From Reticulitermes speratus (taxonomy: Eukaryota > Arthropoda > Insecta > Blattodea > Rhinotermitidae), in NCBI GenBank assembly GCA_021186555.1, contig JAJKFL010000427.1, positions 21,935,238-21,999,237 of the forward strand: 64,000 nucleotides of DNA, in the 5' to 3' direction. Below, piece by piece: positions 10,776 through 22,108 of the stretch. Each line of letters starts with the position of its first letter. Position 1 is the first letter of the stretch. Below the pieces are notes generated by a model that saw only the letters and a list, made by a program, of their open reading frames with translations, ran no database searches and had not been told where the DNA came from. A program made the position numbers and the translations under genes.

Positions 10776-11000
10776 TGCAGCGTACTGTTGCCTCTTCCGC
10801 CTTAGGTAGTGTCTTCTTAGCAACTTATTCTCGAGGACCCTTATCATGTGTTTTTCACTGCATATGAGAAACCAAGTTTCACACCCATATAAAACTACAG
10901 GCAAAATTATAGTCTTTTATATTTCAATGTTTGTTTTTGCATAGCAAGACGGAAGGTTGTGGACCGAATGATAGGAGGTAAGTTGTTGGAAGTTCGAAAT
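10776..11000 (-). pseudogene. LINE reverse transcriptase fragment
   Basis: Minus-strand reading around 10850-10895 gives the YGCETWFL-like block (plus strand: GAGAAACCAAGTTTCACACCCATA), with the following EKHMIRVLENKLLRR region to its left. This is the same C-terminal RT block as in the LINE copies at 3096 and 26660. Confidence 0.6.
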
Positions 11001-11484
11001 AGAAATGTGCGATAGGCTAAAACTGTCGTTATCTTTATGGTAAGTTCCTTTAACCCCCTTTTATTCGTTCAGTAGTTACTAGGAGGAACAGTCGATCTGA
11101 ACATTGTGATCGGTATGTCATAATTCCATCTTTCATTTGAAAGTAATTCTTCCACAGGTGTTAGGTCTATGTCGCATGTGCGGTACAGAAGAAATGCTCC
11201 AAGGCCCAGTGGTGTTTTATTCTAAACGTTTTGATACAATGAAGGACGACGCACTTTTCTTCTGTACTAGTGTTGGTAAAGGGGGAGCTGGCATATGTAG
11301 ACCTAAATAGAACAGTGTAATTATGGACACTCTGCCGGTATTTGTTTTCCGTCGTCACTGTTCAAGATGCAGTGCAAATTCGACAAGTCTAATTTGATCG
11401 AACGCAGCAAAAAGAGATACCGAATGTTTATTAACTGTTATTTTGAACAATTAAAACAAAACCCGTGAAAAGCCAATAGATGTT
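11001..11484. other. unassigned stretch
   Basis: Nothing recognised. Confidence 0.4.
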
Positions 11485-11655
11485 CAGCCAGTTAAGAAAT
11501 TAGCGGACTTACATGAAACCCGAACGCTCATAACCGTGTTGACAAGAGCCTTCCACTGGTCCCGATACTGAAACTGCACATTTACGAGCTGTTGCTTTTA
11601 TTAATATATTGTTTATCCATCTACTCCTAGGTCTTGTCATAGTGTGTAGGTAGTG
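11485..11655 (-). pseudogene. LINE 3' end fragment
   Basis: Complement of the LINE 3' block: CAGCCAGTTAAGAAATTAGC, then CCGTGTTGACAAGAGCC, CCACTGGTCCCGAT, and CCATCTACTCCTAGGTCTTG (the GRPRRRW region). Order and spacing match the minus-strand copy at 26660-27480. Confidence 0.65.
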
Positions 11656-12111
11656 TATTTAAAAGCTAACAGTAACTCCAGTACTCCGGTTACATTACTT
11701 GTATTAACCACAACCTGTGCACGGAAGTACACTGGAGGAACGTCTAATGACTTTAGAGATACGCGAATGTCGTTGAAACACGTGACTATTACCGTGGCCT
11801 GAGTTTAGTTCCTGTTAACATCACCTCTTCTTTGGGGCCTATTTAATTACTGTGCTGTGTGGATACAGCAGATAAACGGCAAGTGTAATTTAAGGTGACG
11901 TCATTTCGACGCTAGTAGCGTGCAGTAATATCGACGCCTCTTAGTGTCTCACAAAAATCATTCATTGTAACAGAATACGTGCAGAATATTACAGGAAAGC
12001 CTACTCATGTGGGCGTTAAAGTACCTGTGTGGTTGCGTATGACGTAAATTAGAACAGTGACACGTCACTAATACCTGTGCGAGGTGAAGATAATGTCCTC
12101 ATACCCTTTAC
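11656..12111. other. unassigned stretch
   Basis: Nothing recognised. Confidence 0.4.
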
Positions 12112-12417
12112 TAGTGGGGCACGCGGTGGCGCAGTTGGTTGAGGCACTGCGCTACAAGCCGGAACGTCGCGGGTTCGATTCCCGATGGTGTCATTGGAAA
12201 TTTTCATTGACATAATCGTTTCGGTCGCACTATGGCCCTGGGGTCGACTCAACCCCTAACGGAAATGAGTACAAGGAATCTTTCCTGGGGGGGTAAACTT
12301 GCCAGAAATCTGGGAGCCTCAACCTCCTGGAACCCTAAGGGCCTGTCCAGGCTTGTAATGGGGTTGCTTTACCTTTTACTCTTTACTACCTGCCGCCCCC
12401 CCCCCCCCCCCCCCCCC
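12112..12417 (+). mobile_element. SINE family 2, plus copy ending in poly(C)
   Basis: The tRNA-like head has an A box around TGGCGCAGTTGG and a B box in GGGTTCGATTCCC, followed by the family body (TTTCGGTCGCACTATGGCCC, GGGTCGACTCAACCCC, AATGAGTACAAGGAATC, GGAGCCTCAACCTCCTGGA, AAGGGCCTGTCCAGG). The end is pyrimidine-rich and runs into 22 uninterrupted C (12396-12417). The head resembles a tRNA but lacks a clean cloverleaf, so I do not call a tRNA gene. Confidence 0.85.
12396..12417. repeat. poly(C) run, 22 bases
   Basis: Uninterrupted C homopolymer at the 3' side of the SINE. The length is likely to vary between reads or individuals. Confidence 0.9.
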
Positions 12418-13328
12418 GTCCGACAGAAGTCGACCATTTTTTAATCTGAAGCTTCTTTTTTCCTTTGTTTCACTTTATGTTTAAGATAAGCATAATTATG
12501 GCATTTGCTGTGGATATCATTTTATTTCTGGGAGCAGCAGAACAAATTAACACGTAAAGTAAGGAACAGGAGGTGAGAACGAGTACAAGAGGGGACAGAA
12601 ACGTGATTACAGAAACGTGAAAGGGAATCGTCGACATTGTTTCTCGTACAGTATTACAGACAATGCACTTTAGGTGTCGCACTAGATAACCACGTGACGA
12701 ACTTAAAATTAAGAGTGCTGGGCGGGATAAGAAATGATGGCGTGCTGTGATGAGCACGATAATAATAAACCTTCGTGTTGCATAAAAGAGTAAGTTCTTG
12801 ATCAGCTGTAGGGTTATTAAATTCTGACGATAAACTCTGTATTTCGTCGATTCAAAGTAAATTATTTTAAATTGCAACAACAGCAGTACAGTTATGTTTG
12901 AGAATGAAATTAAAACGGTATTTTATTCAGTAAAATTGTTAATGTGTAACGAATACGGAAAGCAGTTGCTTCGACTTCCATGAGGTCATGATCAGGAAAA
13001 TTTCCCTAACAACGAGTTTCATACTTTGGTTGGTTAAAACCTTGTGTTAATATGTTGCTGAAGTATGTAAAGTAGAACGATAAGATATACCACGAAACTT
13101 GTTTCTATCTCCAACATTAATACTGCAGAATAATAATATCAAAATCACTGGTGTGTGGGCGCTGGAATAATTCTTGGTATAATGGCGGTAGGTTCATATT
13201 TGCTAAAATTTTCTCTGAGAAAATTATTTTAGTATTCTGTTGTGTACAATCAGTCCTGTGCGACAGTGGCTCGTATCTGGATTATAGAACACTGGTTTGT
13301 TTTATATAAGCTGCATCCAGTTGCTCAG
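12418..13328. other. unassigned stretch
   Basis: A 136-codon minus-strand frame (12470-12880) is rich in hydrophobic residues and shows no domain; I regard it as fortuitous. Confidence 0.35.
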
Positions 13329-13672
13329 TGACTCATACTGTTCGAGCAAGACTGCTCGGAGCAGCTCCGAAATGCTCGGAACATTTCTACATCAAATACA
13401 TGCGCAAGGAGATATGGTCAACCCGCACCAAGGGAAAGAATCAAGACATCTGCTCGGAGCTGGCGCGAGTAAGAAAAACCGTGACTGGAACTGTTTGCTC
13501 TGCCCTTGTTTCGTCCGGTCTGCTCGAAGCATTAAACGAGGAAAAGCGTCTTGTGACTGTAATAGCAAGGAGAGCCTTTCCTGATTTCACAGTGAAGGAA
13601 CATAGTAACCGAGAAATAACCGAGAAACTGTGGAATGTATTGTCACCTGAAATTAATTCAAGAAATAAAAGG
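13329..13672 (+). CDS. candidate internal exon, unknown protein
   Basis: A 344-base stretch stays open in one frame from an AG acceptor (TTGCTCAG, ending 13328) to a donor-like AGG/GTGGGT at 13672-13673. It encodes about 114 residues with balanced composition: THTVRARLLGAAPKCSEHFY, later KGKNQDICSELARVRKTV, and AFPDFTVKEHSNREITEK near the end. The frame has no ATG start near its 5' edge, which fits an internal exon. A competing frame overlaps the first half. I do not recognise a family, and no neighbouring exon was found in the window. It could also be a fragment of an unrecognised transposon ORF. Strand and frame choice rest on length and composition only. Confidence 0.4.
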
Positions 13673-13930
13673 GTGGGTGTTTGCTTTAATATGTGTATTT
13701 ACAAAAGATAGTGTACAACAGTTTTGCTGATAACATTAATCTAACAACAGTCATGATTATACGTCTGTGATCCTCCAGACTGTATTCGTTTTTTACGTTC
13801 ATCAATGTCAGGGGTACATTCGTTTTTTTTAACTTTCTACATTCGTGTATTTGTCTTGCCAAAGAACTGAGCCCTCAGCCGAATTAAATTAATGCAGTTT
13901 CACTATATGCTACGGTCGTTTGCAACTTAT
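13673..13930. other. unassigned stretch
   Basis: Nothing recognised apart from short T runs. Confidence 0.35.
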
Positions 13931-13985
13931 TTTAACCTCTTTTCGCTATGCGCTTCAGTACTACCATCATCAGGCGTGCTTGTCA
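13931..13985 (-). ncRNA. hammerhead-like relic
   Basis: On the minus strand CCTGATGATGG...ATAGCGAAAAG has the CTGATGA core (complement near 13966-13973) and a GAAA block, but stem III and the cleavage triplet cannot be placed and stem I does not pair. Treated as a decayed single copy of the ribozyme-bearing family. Confidence 0.3.
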
Positions 13986-14097
13986 AATTACTTATTCCGT
14001 TGTGTATAATTGACAGTGTAACAGGACTTAAATATTTAGTTCCAGAGTAAGCTAAATTTTTTTTTTTCGAATGATCAGTTATTGGTTGATGATTTTC

Positions 14098-14345
14098 TGC
14101 CATGAAGGCCCAGATGGGGAGTAGAGGTATAGCTCTACTGTCTGTTTAACCTTGGCGCTAGATGGGGTGGGTGGTTAACGCCACGCCCCGGTAGCTTTAC
14201 CCCCGGGAATGACCCGGTACCCATTGTTGGGTTGGCTCCAGGGCTGGTCTGGACGGGTGCGGAAAATCTCGCCCCCACTGGGATTCGATCCCCGGAACAC
14301 CCATCCCGTAGCGAGTCGCTGTACCGACTGAACTATCCCGGCCCA
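14098..14345 (-). mobile_element. SINE family 1
   Basis: Minus copy, well preserved: CATGAAGGCCCAGATGGGGA, GGCGCTAGATGGGGTGGG, CCACGCCCCGG, TTTACCCCCGGGAATGACCC, CCAGGGCTGGTCTGGACGG, then the complement of the B box (GGGATTCGATCCCCGG) and A box (TACCGACTGAACTATCCCGG). The CTTTAC tail is missing on the left. Confidence 0.9.
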
Positions 14346-16654
14346 TGTAGTTATCGGCACACAGCAAATTTTTAGCAACATTCTTCTGGAAGTGGCATCG
14401 GCGTATCTTAACATATTATGAAGCAGTCGTACATGTACAGCCAAAGTAACATGCATTTTATTCTGGAGGCAGCAGCATCACGTTGTCTAGTATTTGAAAC
14501 CTCTTTGTGAACATTCCTGCAAAAACGAAGGGAAACTCGTATTCAGTGTCACTGCTTATTTGTGGGGGTTCCGGAAAATTTAAACATCCTACAATATGAA
14601 TTGGGATTCTATGAAAAATCCCTATTACTGCCCCGGTCATAGTGTCCGACATCCTCTGTAATAAACTTATCTTCTGCATCTCCTACACCTTGAAGTACAA
14701 TAGAATGGAATGTCTTGTAATTCTGATACATACAGGCCGCTTTCGGAAGGCATTTTATACGAAAGTATTTACCATCTAGCTCCGATGCAATATTGGACGT
14801 ACCACGGGGTCACAAACAGCTCTGAAACCTGATTACAAATGCCAGTCGTTTCGTCGATATACAAATTGAAGACAGGATATCCCTAATGCAACTTTCTGTA
14901 AGTATTTCTTTGGTAGTTGATGCGCCTAGTCTAAATTGGTAATGTAGTTACTGGAAGGATTATATAGTTACTAGGAACCTACTGAAACATAAACCTGTAC
15001 ATAAATTTGAATGAATTTGAAACTTTGTACATCATTTTCCAATAACTAATTTCTCTGAGCAATATTACTTTTGCGGGAAATATGCTATATGCCTAATATG
15101 CAGTAAACATCTGTAAATCCAGAAAAAGAATAGAATAATAAATTTATCTGTTTGCACAGCTTGAAGTTTATGAATGCTGCTCTATAATGACGTAGGAACG
15201 AGGCCAAGTGCAGTGTTTCCTTGGCCGGTGTCATTCCATAGCCTCGTTTCATTCCGCTTGTCAAACATTCCGGAGATACGCTGGTCTGTCCGTTCGTACA
15301 CGACTCCAGCAGCTCTCATTTTCACAGAGTACAAGCTGCTTATTACGTGTGCGTCAGACTTCACATAACGCGGTTATGACGTGCAGCAATATTAGACTGC
15401 TGACACCTGCAGGCTGAGGTAACGTTGCTAGCCAGGAACACGTCATCAGTAACTCGGTCCTCTGCGCATCCTATTTACATACGCCAGGCTCGAATGCTAG
15501 GCCTGTCAATAATTCAGTTCAATTCTTTATTTATTTACGTGCTGATTCGGCAGTGTAATTGCCAATTACCAAAAGAGCACAAGTACGAGATCAATATTGA
15601 AGTGAATGGGAAGAAACGTTATACGTAATTATAATGTGCATCGAAACCCGTGATGTGATATTTTAAAATAACAATAACAATAGTTGTAGCAATACTAAGC
15701 AATAGTAATATTGTAATAATACACTCAATTTAATTCTGGCCTTCAGCACAAATACACAAAATGCACGTATATGCAAACAAACAAAACCAAAGACCAGAAC
15801 ACAAAACAAAATGATGTTGCATGCAGTTAAATTAAGTAATAAGTCAGAGTTAATGAGAAAAAGTATAATAAATACAGTTTCACCCCTGATGGGGCCTGCA
15901 ATAAATTAAAGGACAATAACATTGATACTTCTATTGTTATTATTGATGCATACTGACCAGTGCCACTGGTTACGTAGCCAGCTAGAACTGTGAATCTCAC
16001 ACAAACACGTCCTCTTGAATGCGTACTTAATTTTGTTGCCACATAACCATCGCCTTGGCTGGAATATGTATGGCAAGAGTAACAAAATGGCTACCCAACG
16101 TCGCTGTCGAGTATTGATTAGCACTGCTGATTTCATATTCGAGGGAGCCAAGTTACAGATCTCGGCCTTGAATTCGGCTCTCCTGACAGCTTTCTTTTTG
16201 TGGTCCTCAGTTCCAGTAGGTGGATGACGGGATAGTACCCCAAATTATGTTAATAAACAATAAAGATCATAAATTATGTCTACTAGTAGCAGGACGAATA
16301 GTAGGAGAATATAATGTGAAATTTAGTAGGATCTTTGTTTATTTAACATCGCTGGCAGCAGCTGAAACTGTAGACCCTTTAACGTGAAATGATAGGGTGA
16401 TAGTGAATAATGTAATAAACAGTGAAAGATGTTTACGGAAGTTGTTGTGGCTTAATACTACGCTTACATGACCTGGAAGGACTGAGGCAAACTGCGGAAA
16501 TATATCAGTAAAGATAGCCGGTCTCCGGATCGACATTAGTCTTACCTAGTCAATCGTGAAGCTTCGTAGCAGTAGTATAATAGTGCAGTAGTGTAATAGA
16601 CATAATTAACAGAATTAGAAAGGAAACACAGAACGAATACAGAAAAACAGAGAG
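14346..16654. other. long unassigned stretch
   Basis: Overlapping opposite-strand frames at 15174-15628 and 15827-16227 share no features with known proteins. An A/T-rich imperfect CAA/TAA-type repeat occurs at about 15667-15722. No mobile element was recognised in these 2.3 kb. Confidence 0.35.
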
Positions 16655-16975
16655 TTTTAAAATAATTTTGTCTTTTATTTTGTATAGGTGTGGAAATTGG
16701 CCACTAAAATTTAGGGAAGAACATAAGCGGATCGTGTTGTAAAACATGGTTCTGAGGAATATATTTTGACCTGAGAGGCGGAAGTAACAGGTAACAGATT
16801 TGGTTGAAATAACTGAAGGAGGCCACTTGGAAGACCTAGCTGTAGATGGGTGGCTGATATTAAAATACATCATAAAGAAGTGGGTTGAGAGTGTGTGCAC
16901 TTGATTCATCTGACTCGGCCTACAGACCAGTGGCGGGCTTTTATGAACACGGAAATGGAACTTGCTAAACTAGTG
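16655..16975 (+). pseudogene. LINE 3' end, degraded
   Basis: TTTTGTCTTTTATTTTGTAT followed by AGGTGTGGAAATTGGCCACT matches the VLYGCETWS block. Downstream are AGGAGGCCACTTGGAAGACC and TAGATGGGTGGCTGAT ([10 protein letters not shown] region), TTGATTCATCTGACTCGG (WIDLA) and ACCAGTGGCGGGCTTTTATG. The 3' UTR is incomplete. Confidence 0.7.
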
Positions 16976-17384
16976 AGTAGTATAGAGAGACTTTTCTTCA
17001 CGTGTACCAATTCAGTACAGCCAGAGATTATATCCTGCCGCGTTTAGGACACGCAGTTTCATACAGTAGGCCTGGTACAAGGAAGATTCAGGCAATATAC
17101 TGTACAGAAAAAAGGGTCGGGAAAATTTTGGCCCTTGCACGCCTCATTCGACTTGTAACTTCTTGACGCTGTCCACTTGCGTTGGATACATTCACAGGTG
17201 CGTTTTCAGGAAGAACTGACATGTGTGAGGTAGCAGCACACACTCCTACGTTTGTTTTACAGACGTAAATTTCACCATCATTTATTTACTTCATACATAC
17301 TATTATAGAAATATGTTTGCATCGGTTCGATGAATAGGGATGTCTGCAAAGCCATTACACTCTTTCATAACATTCATTAGTATG
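16976..17384. other. unassigned stretch
   Basis: Nothing recognised; it may be the 3' flank of the hAT-type pseudogene that follows on the minus strand. Confidence 0.35.
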
Positions 17385-18600
17385 ATTTCTGAGATTGTGG
17401 ATGTCCCTAGCTAATTTGTAAATATCTGCTTTGAAACTTGAAGAAGAATTTCTTGGCATCGTATGCAAGTGTTCGTCATTAAGCTTGGAATAAAGTTTGT
17501 TTTTAGAAAGTTCATGACCAAAAAACTTCCCCTTAAATACAAGTGCTGAAATTGCTGGTACTGTACCTTTTCCTTCGCGAAAGTTTTGAAGGCGTTAAAG
17601 TTTTCAGATACGCTCTGAGAAACGGCTTTGTATTGCCCTCAGTGAAAGCATCTTTCATTTTCATTATTAAGTGAATTTTCTCCATTTGCATCTGCATTGG
17701 AACCTGATCAATGCCAATGGCAGAAGGATTTTGTAATATTCAGATTTTATTGGTCCGCTGGTGGAAACATCTGAATGTTGATAACAGTTCATTTTGGAAC
17801 TCGTGAATAATGCCAACGAATTTGACCTTTAGAGTCTGTCTATTAGTATGTGGGCTTGAAAATTCAAGAACGATCTTGCAAGACGGGAAATGCTTAAGAT
17901 TTTCTTTCCTGACATGTTGTACAGCAGGTTCACTTTCGCTTCAAAGGACTTCACATCTGTAAACTGTCACTCACTAATTACATTTGCCGTGAAGTTTCAT
18001 CAACTTCAATCCTCAAACGAAAACCTCAATACAGCACCTCTTCTCAGACATATTACTGCCTAGTAGCAGACGTCAATATATTCTGATACTAATTCTTCCA
18101 AAACATATGCTGGAACTGACGGTGGTTCAGGCCATTGCGTCGAATGTGGCCTGCTGTTAATGCTTACAGTGTCCCTAACGTCTTGCATCTCGAGTGAAAC
18201 AAGTTAAGCAGCTTGCTGTGTCTTTGAGGAATAACGCAGTTAAATTGCATGAGCTTGCTGCAGCTGATGTTCACAACTTCTTGTAGATTCGTCCTACTAC
18301 GTCGTTAGAGCCATGCATATTTTTACCACCATCGGTTGTCACACTTTCCATATTTCCCAGCCCAGTTCCAAAGAAGGAGGTGATTTATTTGTATTAGAGA
18401 ACAAATCTTCACCAGTCGTAGTGCATTTCAAGGTGCATCAACTAGCAAGCTCGCCGTGAACATGAAAGTCACTATCAATGCCACGAATAAATATAAAATG
18501 AGCAGTGTGTGTACCGTCACGATTTTTCCATTGCGAATTCATAACAATCAAATGGTTTTGCCTGCAACTGAAGTTCAGATAGGCCTTGTACAAGTGCGGG
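17385..18600 (-). pseudogene. hAT-type transposase related to GTF2I-repeat/ZBED proteins
   Basis: Minus-strand frames recover, in the family order, AHFIFIRGIDSDFHVHGEL (DTAQLAIFIRGID..F.V.EEL region, about 18470), KCTTTGEDLF (about 18410), then WE..K.....VVKICMAL, the equivalent of KW..L..VTTDGG.NM.G, and near the C-terminus YSKLNDEHLHTMPR (17480-17450), the counterpart of the YRS.LTDEHL..LLR block that ends these proteins. The C-terminal region is the dimerisation area in hAT transposases. There are many stops and frameshifts. No inverted ends were found; the right side abuts the foldback at 18651. Confidence 0.7.
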
Positions 18601-19126
18601 CGGAAACGTTGATATCTTAAACACCTTTTTTATATACAGACACCTATTCAGCTAAAGCTATCAACAAGATAGGCAATGTACGTATAACGTAACATTATGG
18701 CGCGTTCGCGTAATGTTTATACCTCGTTGGCTATTCTAACACCCCGATACCTTTTCACGCGAAAAGGACGCGTTTATGGCGATTTAATGTTGCCGGTAAC
18801 AATAAAACATACGTCTTCGTGTAAAGTACCCGACATTGTTGCCTGATTTTAACCAAATTTGGAATTTCTCAACAGATTTTCGTAAAGGTCCCCAATATCA
18901 TATTTTACGGAAATCCGTCCAGTGGGACCCGTGTTGATATGTACGGACAGACGGACGGACATAATTAAGGTAATAAGCTCTTTTCGCGACTATGAGAACG
19001 CTCCTAAAACGTTTCACGAATTGCATGTTTAGAGGGCCTTCCTCGTTTCAGCAATTATTTCCGCACTGCTGTAACTAGTAAAATCGATTTACAGCAGTAT
19101 GTGGCGACATTTTTCCCCTAACTGGG

Positions 19127-19422
19127 AAGTCGGGGATAGCGTCTTCGGTATAGTGACTAGGCTATGGGATGGACAATCCGGAGTTCGAATCCCGGTACGG
19201 GCAAGGGATTTTTCTCTTCTCCAAAACCTCCAGACCGGCTCTGAGGTCCACCCAGCCTCCTATTCAATGGGCACCGTGGTTCTTTCCCGGGGGTTAAGCG
19301 GTCGGGGCGTAAAGTTGACCACTTACCTGCACCTAGTGCCGAGGGTAAGACTACGTAGAGCTGTACTTCTACTCCCTCTTCATGCCTTGATGGCGTGGAC
19401 AGGGCCAACCTTACTTTTTCAC
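19127..19422 (+). mobile_element. SINE family 1, nested in foldback
   Basis: The head has GGGATAGCGTCTTCGGTATA and the B box GAGTTCGAATCCCGG. The body is in full order to GCGTGGACAGGGCCAACC. The 3' CTTTAC tail is shortened to CCTTACTTT. No target duplication was recognised. Confidence 0.85.
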
Positions 19423-19604
19423 TTTAATTGTTGCTCTAATTTGATTTATAGCACAAAATACCCTTATATGGACATAATGTAGCTGCCTGTTGCAGACTGT
19501 ATTCTGAATGTATTTCGTAACCAGTAGGACTGACCCGTTTATCGAACAGTACCTGGTAGGGGGGTATTGTAAAGCTGTAACAGGGTTGATGCTAGGAACG
19601 GCTT

Positions 19605-19745
19605 ATTGGAGGTCCTTGCGGCGGTGACTATAAACACTGACTTCGTCTGGAATGTGACGCCGTGTGGTTTTGTAGATAGGTACCAACGTCTCGGATGACC
19701 CTCTTGACGCTATCTTCAGTGTAGGCGTTATACCCAAAAGATTAA
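19605..19745 (-). repeat. single-arm relic of the short hammerhead foldback family
   Basis: On the minus strand ACTGAAGATAGCG...ATCCGAGACGTTGG keeps the CTGAAGA core (complement 19713-19719), but GAAA has become GAGA. The CGTCTGGAATGTGACGCCGT block and the GGTCCTTGCGGCGGTGAC tail match 4142-4354 and 30745-30995. The second arm is gone. Confidence 0.5.
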
Positions 19746-20629
19746 AATTTTTATTACAACAATTGTCTGAAATATTCATATAGGTTCATTGAACATTTAT
19801 AAAGATATTTTGAAATACATGTGCATGTACATACCGACCCATTTGCTGGTGTAACGTGAGCTTACGTTTAGTCCACAGTTCCATTATTTTACCTGCTTAC
19901 AGACAAGGACGCTTGACACTATAGGCGCTTTCGCGTAGTCAGAAAAGTGCCTGTTACCTTCATTTCCGTCCGTCTGTCTATCCGTCCGTCTGTCCGCATG
20001 TATCATCGCGGCTCCTATTAGGCGGATTACAGTGAAATTTGATGTTGGGGACTTTTATGAAAATCTGTCTTGAAACCCCCCAAATTTTGTTAAAATCGGT
20101 CAAGAAATCGGGCACTTTACATGAAGACATAAATACATTTTATTGTTGCCGGCGACATGAAATCGCTGAAATTGTATCAGGGTGTTAAGTCCGTTCGTCC
20201 GTCTGTCCGTATGTATCAGCGCGGTTTACACTGGACGGATTTCCATGAAATTTGATATTGGAGACTTCTGTGAAAAATCTGTGGAGAAGTTTGGTTAAAA
20301 TCGGGCGAAATATCGCGCGCTTTACGTGAAGACGTAATTACGTTTTATTATTTCCGGCGACATTAAATCGCCATAAAAGCTCTCTCTTCGTATGAAATTG
20401 TATCAGAATTTTAAGATAGCCGAGGAGATATAAACATTACGCGAACGCGCCATTATGTTACGTTATGCATACATTTTCTGTCTTGTATATCCGTGCGCGC
20501 AGCATAGGCATACATGCATCCGCATATGTACCGTATTTATATCGAGCTACGTAATTACGTGTGTAAAAATGAGGTAGTAAAGTTATGACTGTGCACGACA
20601 TGACGGCATACAGGAGGAATAGAGGTATG

Positions 20630-20700
20630 TGTGCATTCATTCTTAACTTCGGCACTAGATTGAGCTGAGTGATGAGCTCCACGCCCCGGCCACTCTATCG
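20630..20700 (-). mobile_element. SINE family 1 fragment
   Basis: Keeps only the TTCTTAACTTCGGCACTAGA and CTCCACGCCCCGGCCACT part of the body. Confidence 0.6.
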
Positions 20701-20857
20701 ACAGAAAAGGAGACCCCGATACTCAGTGAAGAGGAGACTTTGAATTACATGTGTACATGTACACAAAAACACATGTAGTACTTTGTTACATAATATTGTA
20801 TACGAAGAAATTAAAAGACAGCAATACGAGGTGTGTGTTATGAATGCAGTCTCCAAG

Positions 20858-21131
20858 GTGAAGGTAAAATTGTCCCTGAGCACGCCAGAAAGCGTGTGTA
20901 GGAGCAGAGGAAAAGTTCCATTCATTTTTAACTTCGACACTAGATGAGTTTGGTCAGCTTAATGTCCCGGCCGCTTTACACCTGGAGAAATTCCCCCGGG
21001 TGGCCTATTGAGTATGGGGACTGGGTGGGCCCCAGGAGTCATTTTAAACATTTCCTGGACAATAAAATTACCTTTCCCACCTGGAATCGACCAACGATTC
21101 CTCGGCTGTCCAGCCCTAACCTTAGTCACGT
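20858..21131 (-). mobile_element. SINE family 1, diverged
   Basis: Starts with AAGGTGAAGGTAAAATTGTCC, then TTTAACTTCGACACTAGATG, CCGGCCGCTTTACACC, GGGTGGGCCCCAGGAG, and ends with the complement of the tRNA-like head (CCTGGAATCGACC...TCGGCTGTCCAGCC). Confidence 0.75.
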
Positions 21132-21537
21132 TAACCTTCCAACTCCTGCAGCTCCCAAAAACCATCTCGAATTGCGACAAATATTGTCATTAGGCCCACC
21201 ACTATTATGTCTGCCGTGAAGTAGCAAGCGATTGTTATAAACATAATTGTGATTTGTTCCTGTACTCATTTTTCTGTCTTTCCAGTCGTTTGCTGTACAA
21301 TGCTGTCCCCGATTTTCACTGTGGTCAGGAACGTATATTCTACATGAAATCGTCTGGGATCATTGTTTCTACTTCAGTCTTAACTGCATAACGTAGTCTG
21401 CTTGTCCTCTTAAAGTTCTGGCAGAATTTCAAACAAAGTAAACAACCAAAACAAAGTGGCACATGCAGTAAAACAAAAATAGGGATTTTAGCACAGCACA
21501 CAAAACCCCGACAGTATAAACTAAAATTTAATAATTC
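21132..21537. other. unassigned stretch
   Basis: Nothing recognised. Confidence 0.4.
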
Positions 21538-21912
21538 TTATGGCTTAAAATAAATTTGCGAGACGTTTTTAGAGAATGTCTTGTAGTCATTCGGACCGTT
21601 ACTTAAGCACTGCATGTGTATGGATGATAACATATGCTTCGGAATACATGCAGGTTTGTGATAAAATCTGCCATTTTGGAAATGGACCTGAGAAATTGTC
21701 CTTCTACGCCGCTTATAAAGAACCCCACACCCAGTACCAGGTTTAACTTGATAACACACCACGATCATCACGTTTTCCTCTGCTTGCTTACGTATTTCGC
21801 GACACTGTTTGGTCGATGAAATGTTCAAGTCAAAGGCTACAAGCGAGTCGCCTGCACAACGATATTGTAATATTTCATTTTTGACTCCAGGAAGTAGAGT
21901 GCTAACAGGCAA
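21538..21912 (-). CDS. unassigned 124-codon open frame
   Basis: Minus-strand ATG frame with a plausible composition (AFDLNISSTKQCREIRKQAE; YKRRRRTISQVHFQNGRFYH). No family is recognised, no splice or promoter signal decides it, and a 61-codon frame runs opposite. It may be chance, a transposon ORF fragment or an exon; listed because it is among the better-composed frames outside known repeats. Confidence 0.2.
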   Translation of the reverse strand: MPVSTLLPGVKNEILQYRCAGDSLVAFDLNISSTKQCREIRKQAEENVMIVVCYQVKPGTGCGVLYKRRRRTISQVHFQNGRFYHKPACIPKHMLSSIHMQCLSNGPNDYKTFSKNVSQIYFKP

Positions 21913-22108
21913 AACTGCACTGTATGTATCGTTTCCGTACTACGTGGTGATAATCTTTAAAGACAATTTAAAATAATTTTTGACTCTCTGTTATTAATAA
22001 TCACATGCAGGTAACGCTAAAAGTTTTCTAATACTTCTGCCCATGATAGTCCACTCTCATGCTTATCAGATTCACTGTCATGCTGCTGCTCATTACATTG
22101 TCTTTTTT

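Larger units (their letters stand above)
18651..20475. mobile_element. large foldback of the GGCGCGTTCGCG-end family, with nested insertions
   Basis: The first about 57 bases (ending in the GCGCGTTCGCGTAATGTTTA region, 18690-18720) are almost perfectly inverted at 20410-20470. The similarity extends inward over roughly 300 bases per side, including the GACAGACGGACGGAC / GTCCGTCTGTCCG blocks, the CAGTGGGACCCG / CACTGGACGG blocks and the AAATCGCC..AATGTTGCCGG block. A third arm (about 19920-20184) lies in tandem with the right arm. A SINE (19127-19422) and a decayed foldback relic (19605-19745) sit between the arms. No transposase is encoded. Confidence 0.7.

Noticed and set aside
12470..12880. 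Hydrophobic 136-codon minus frame that might be a membrane protein
   Set aside because: Hydrophobic residues follow from AT-rich DNA; there is no segment organisation or conserved motif.
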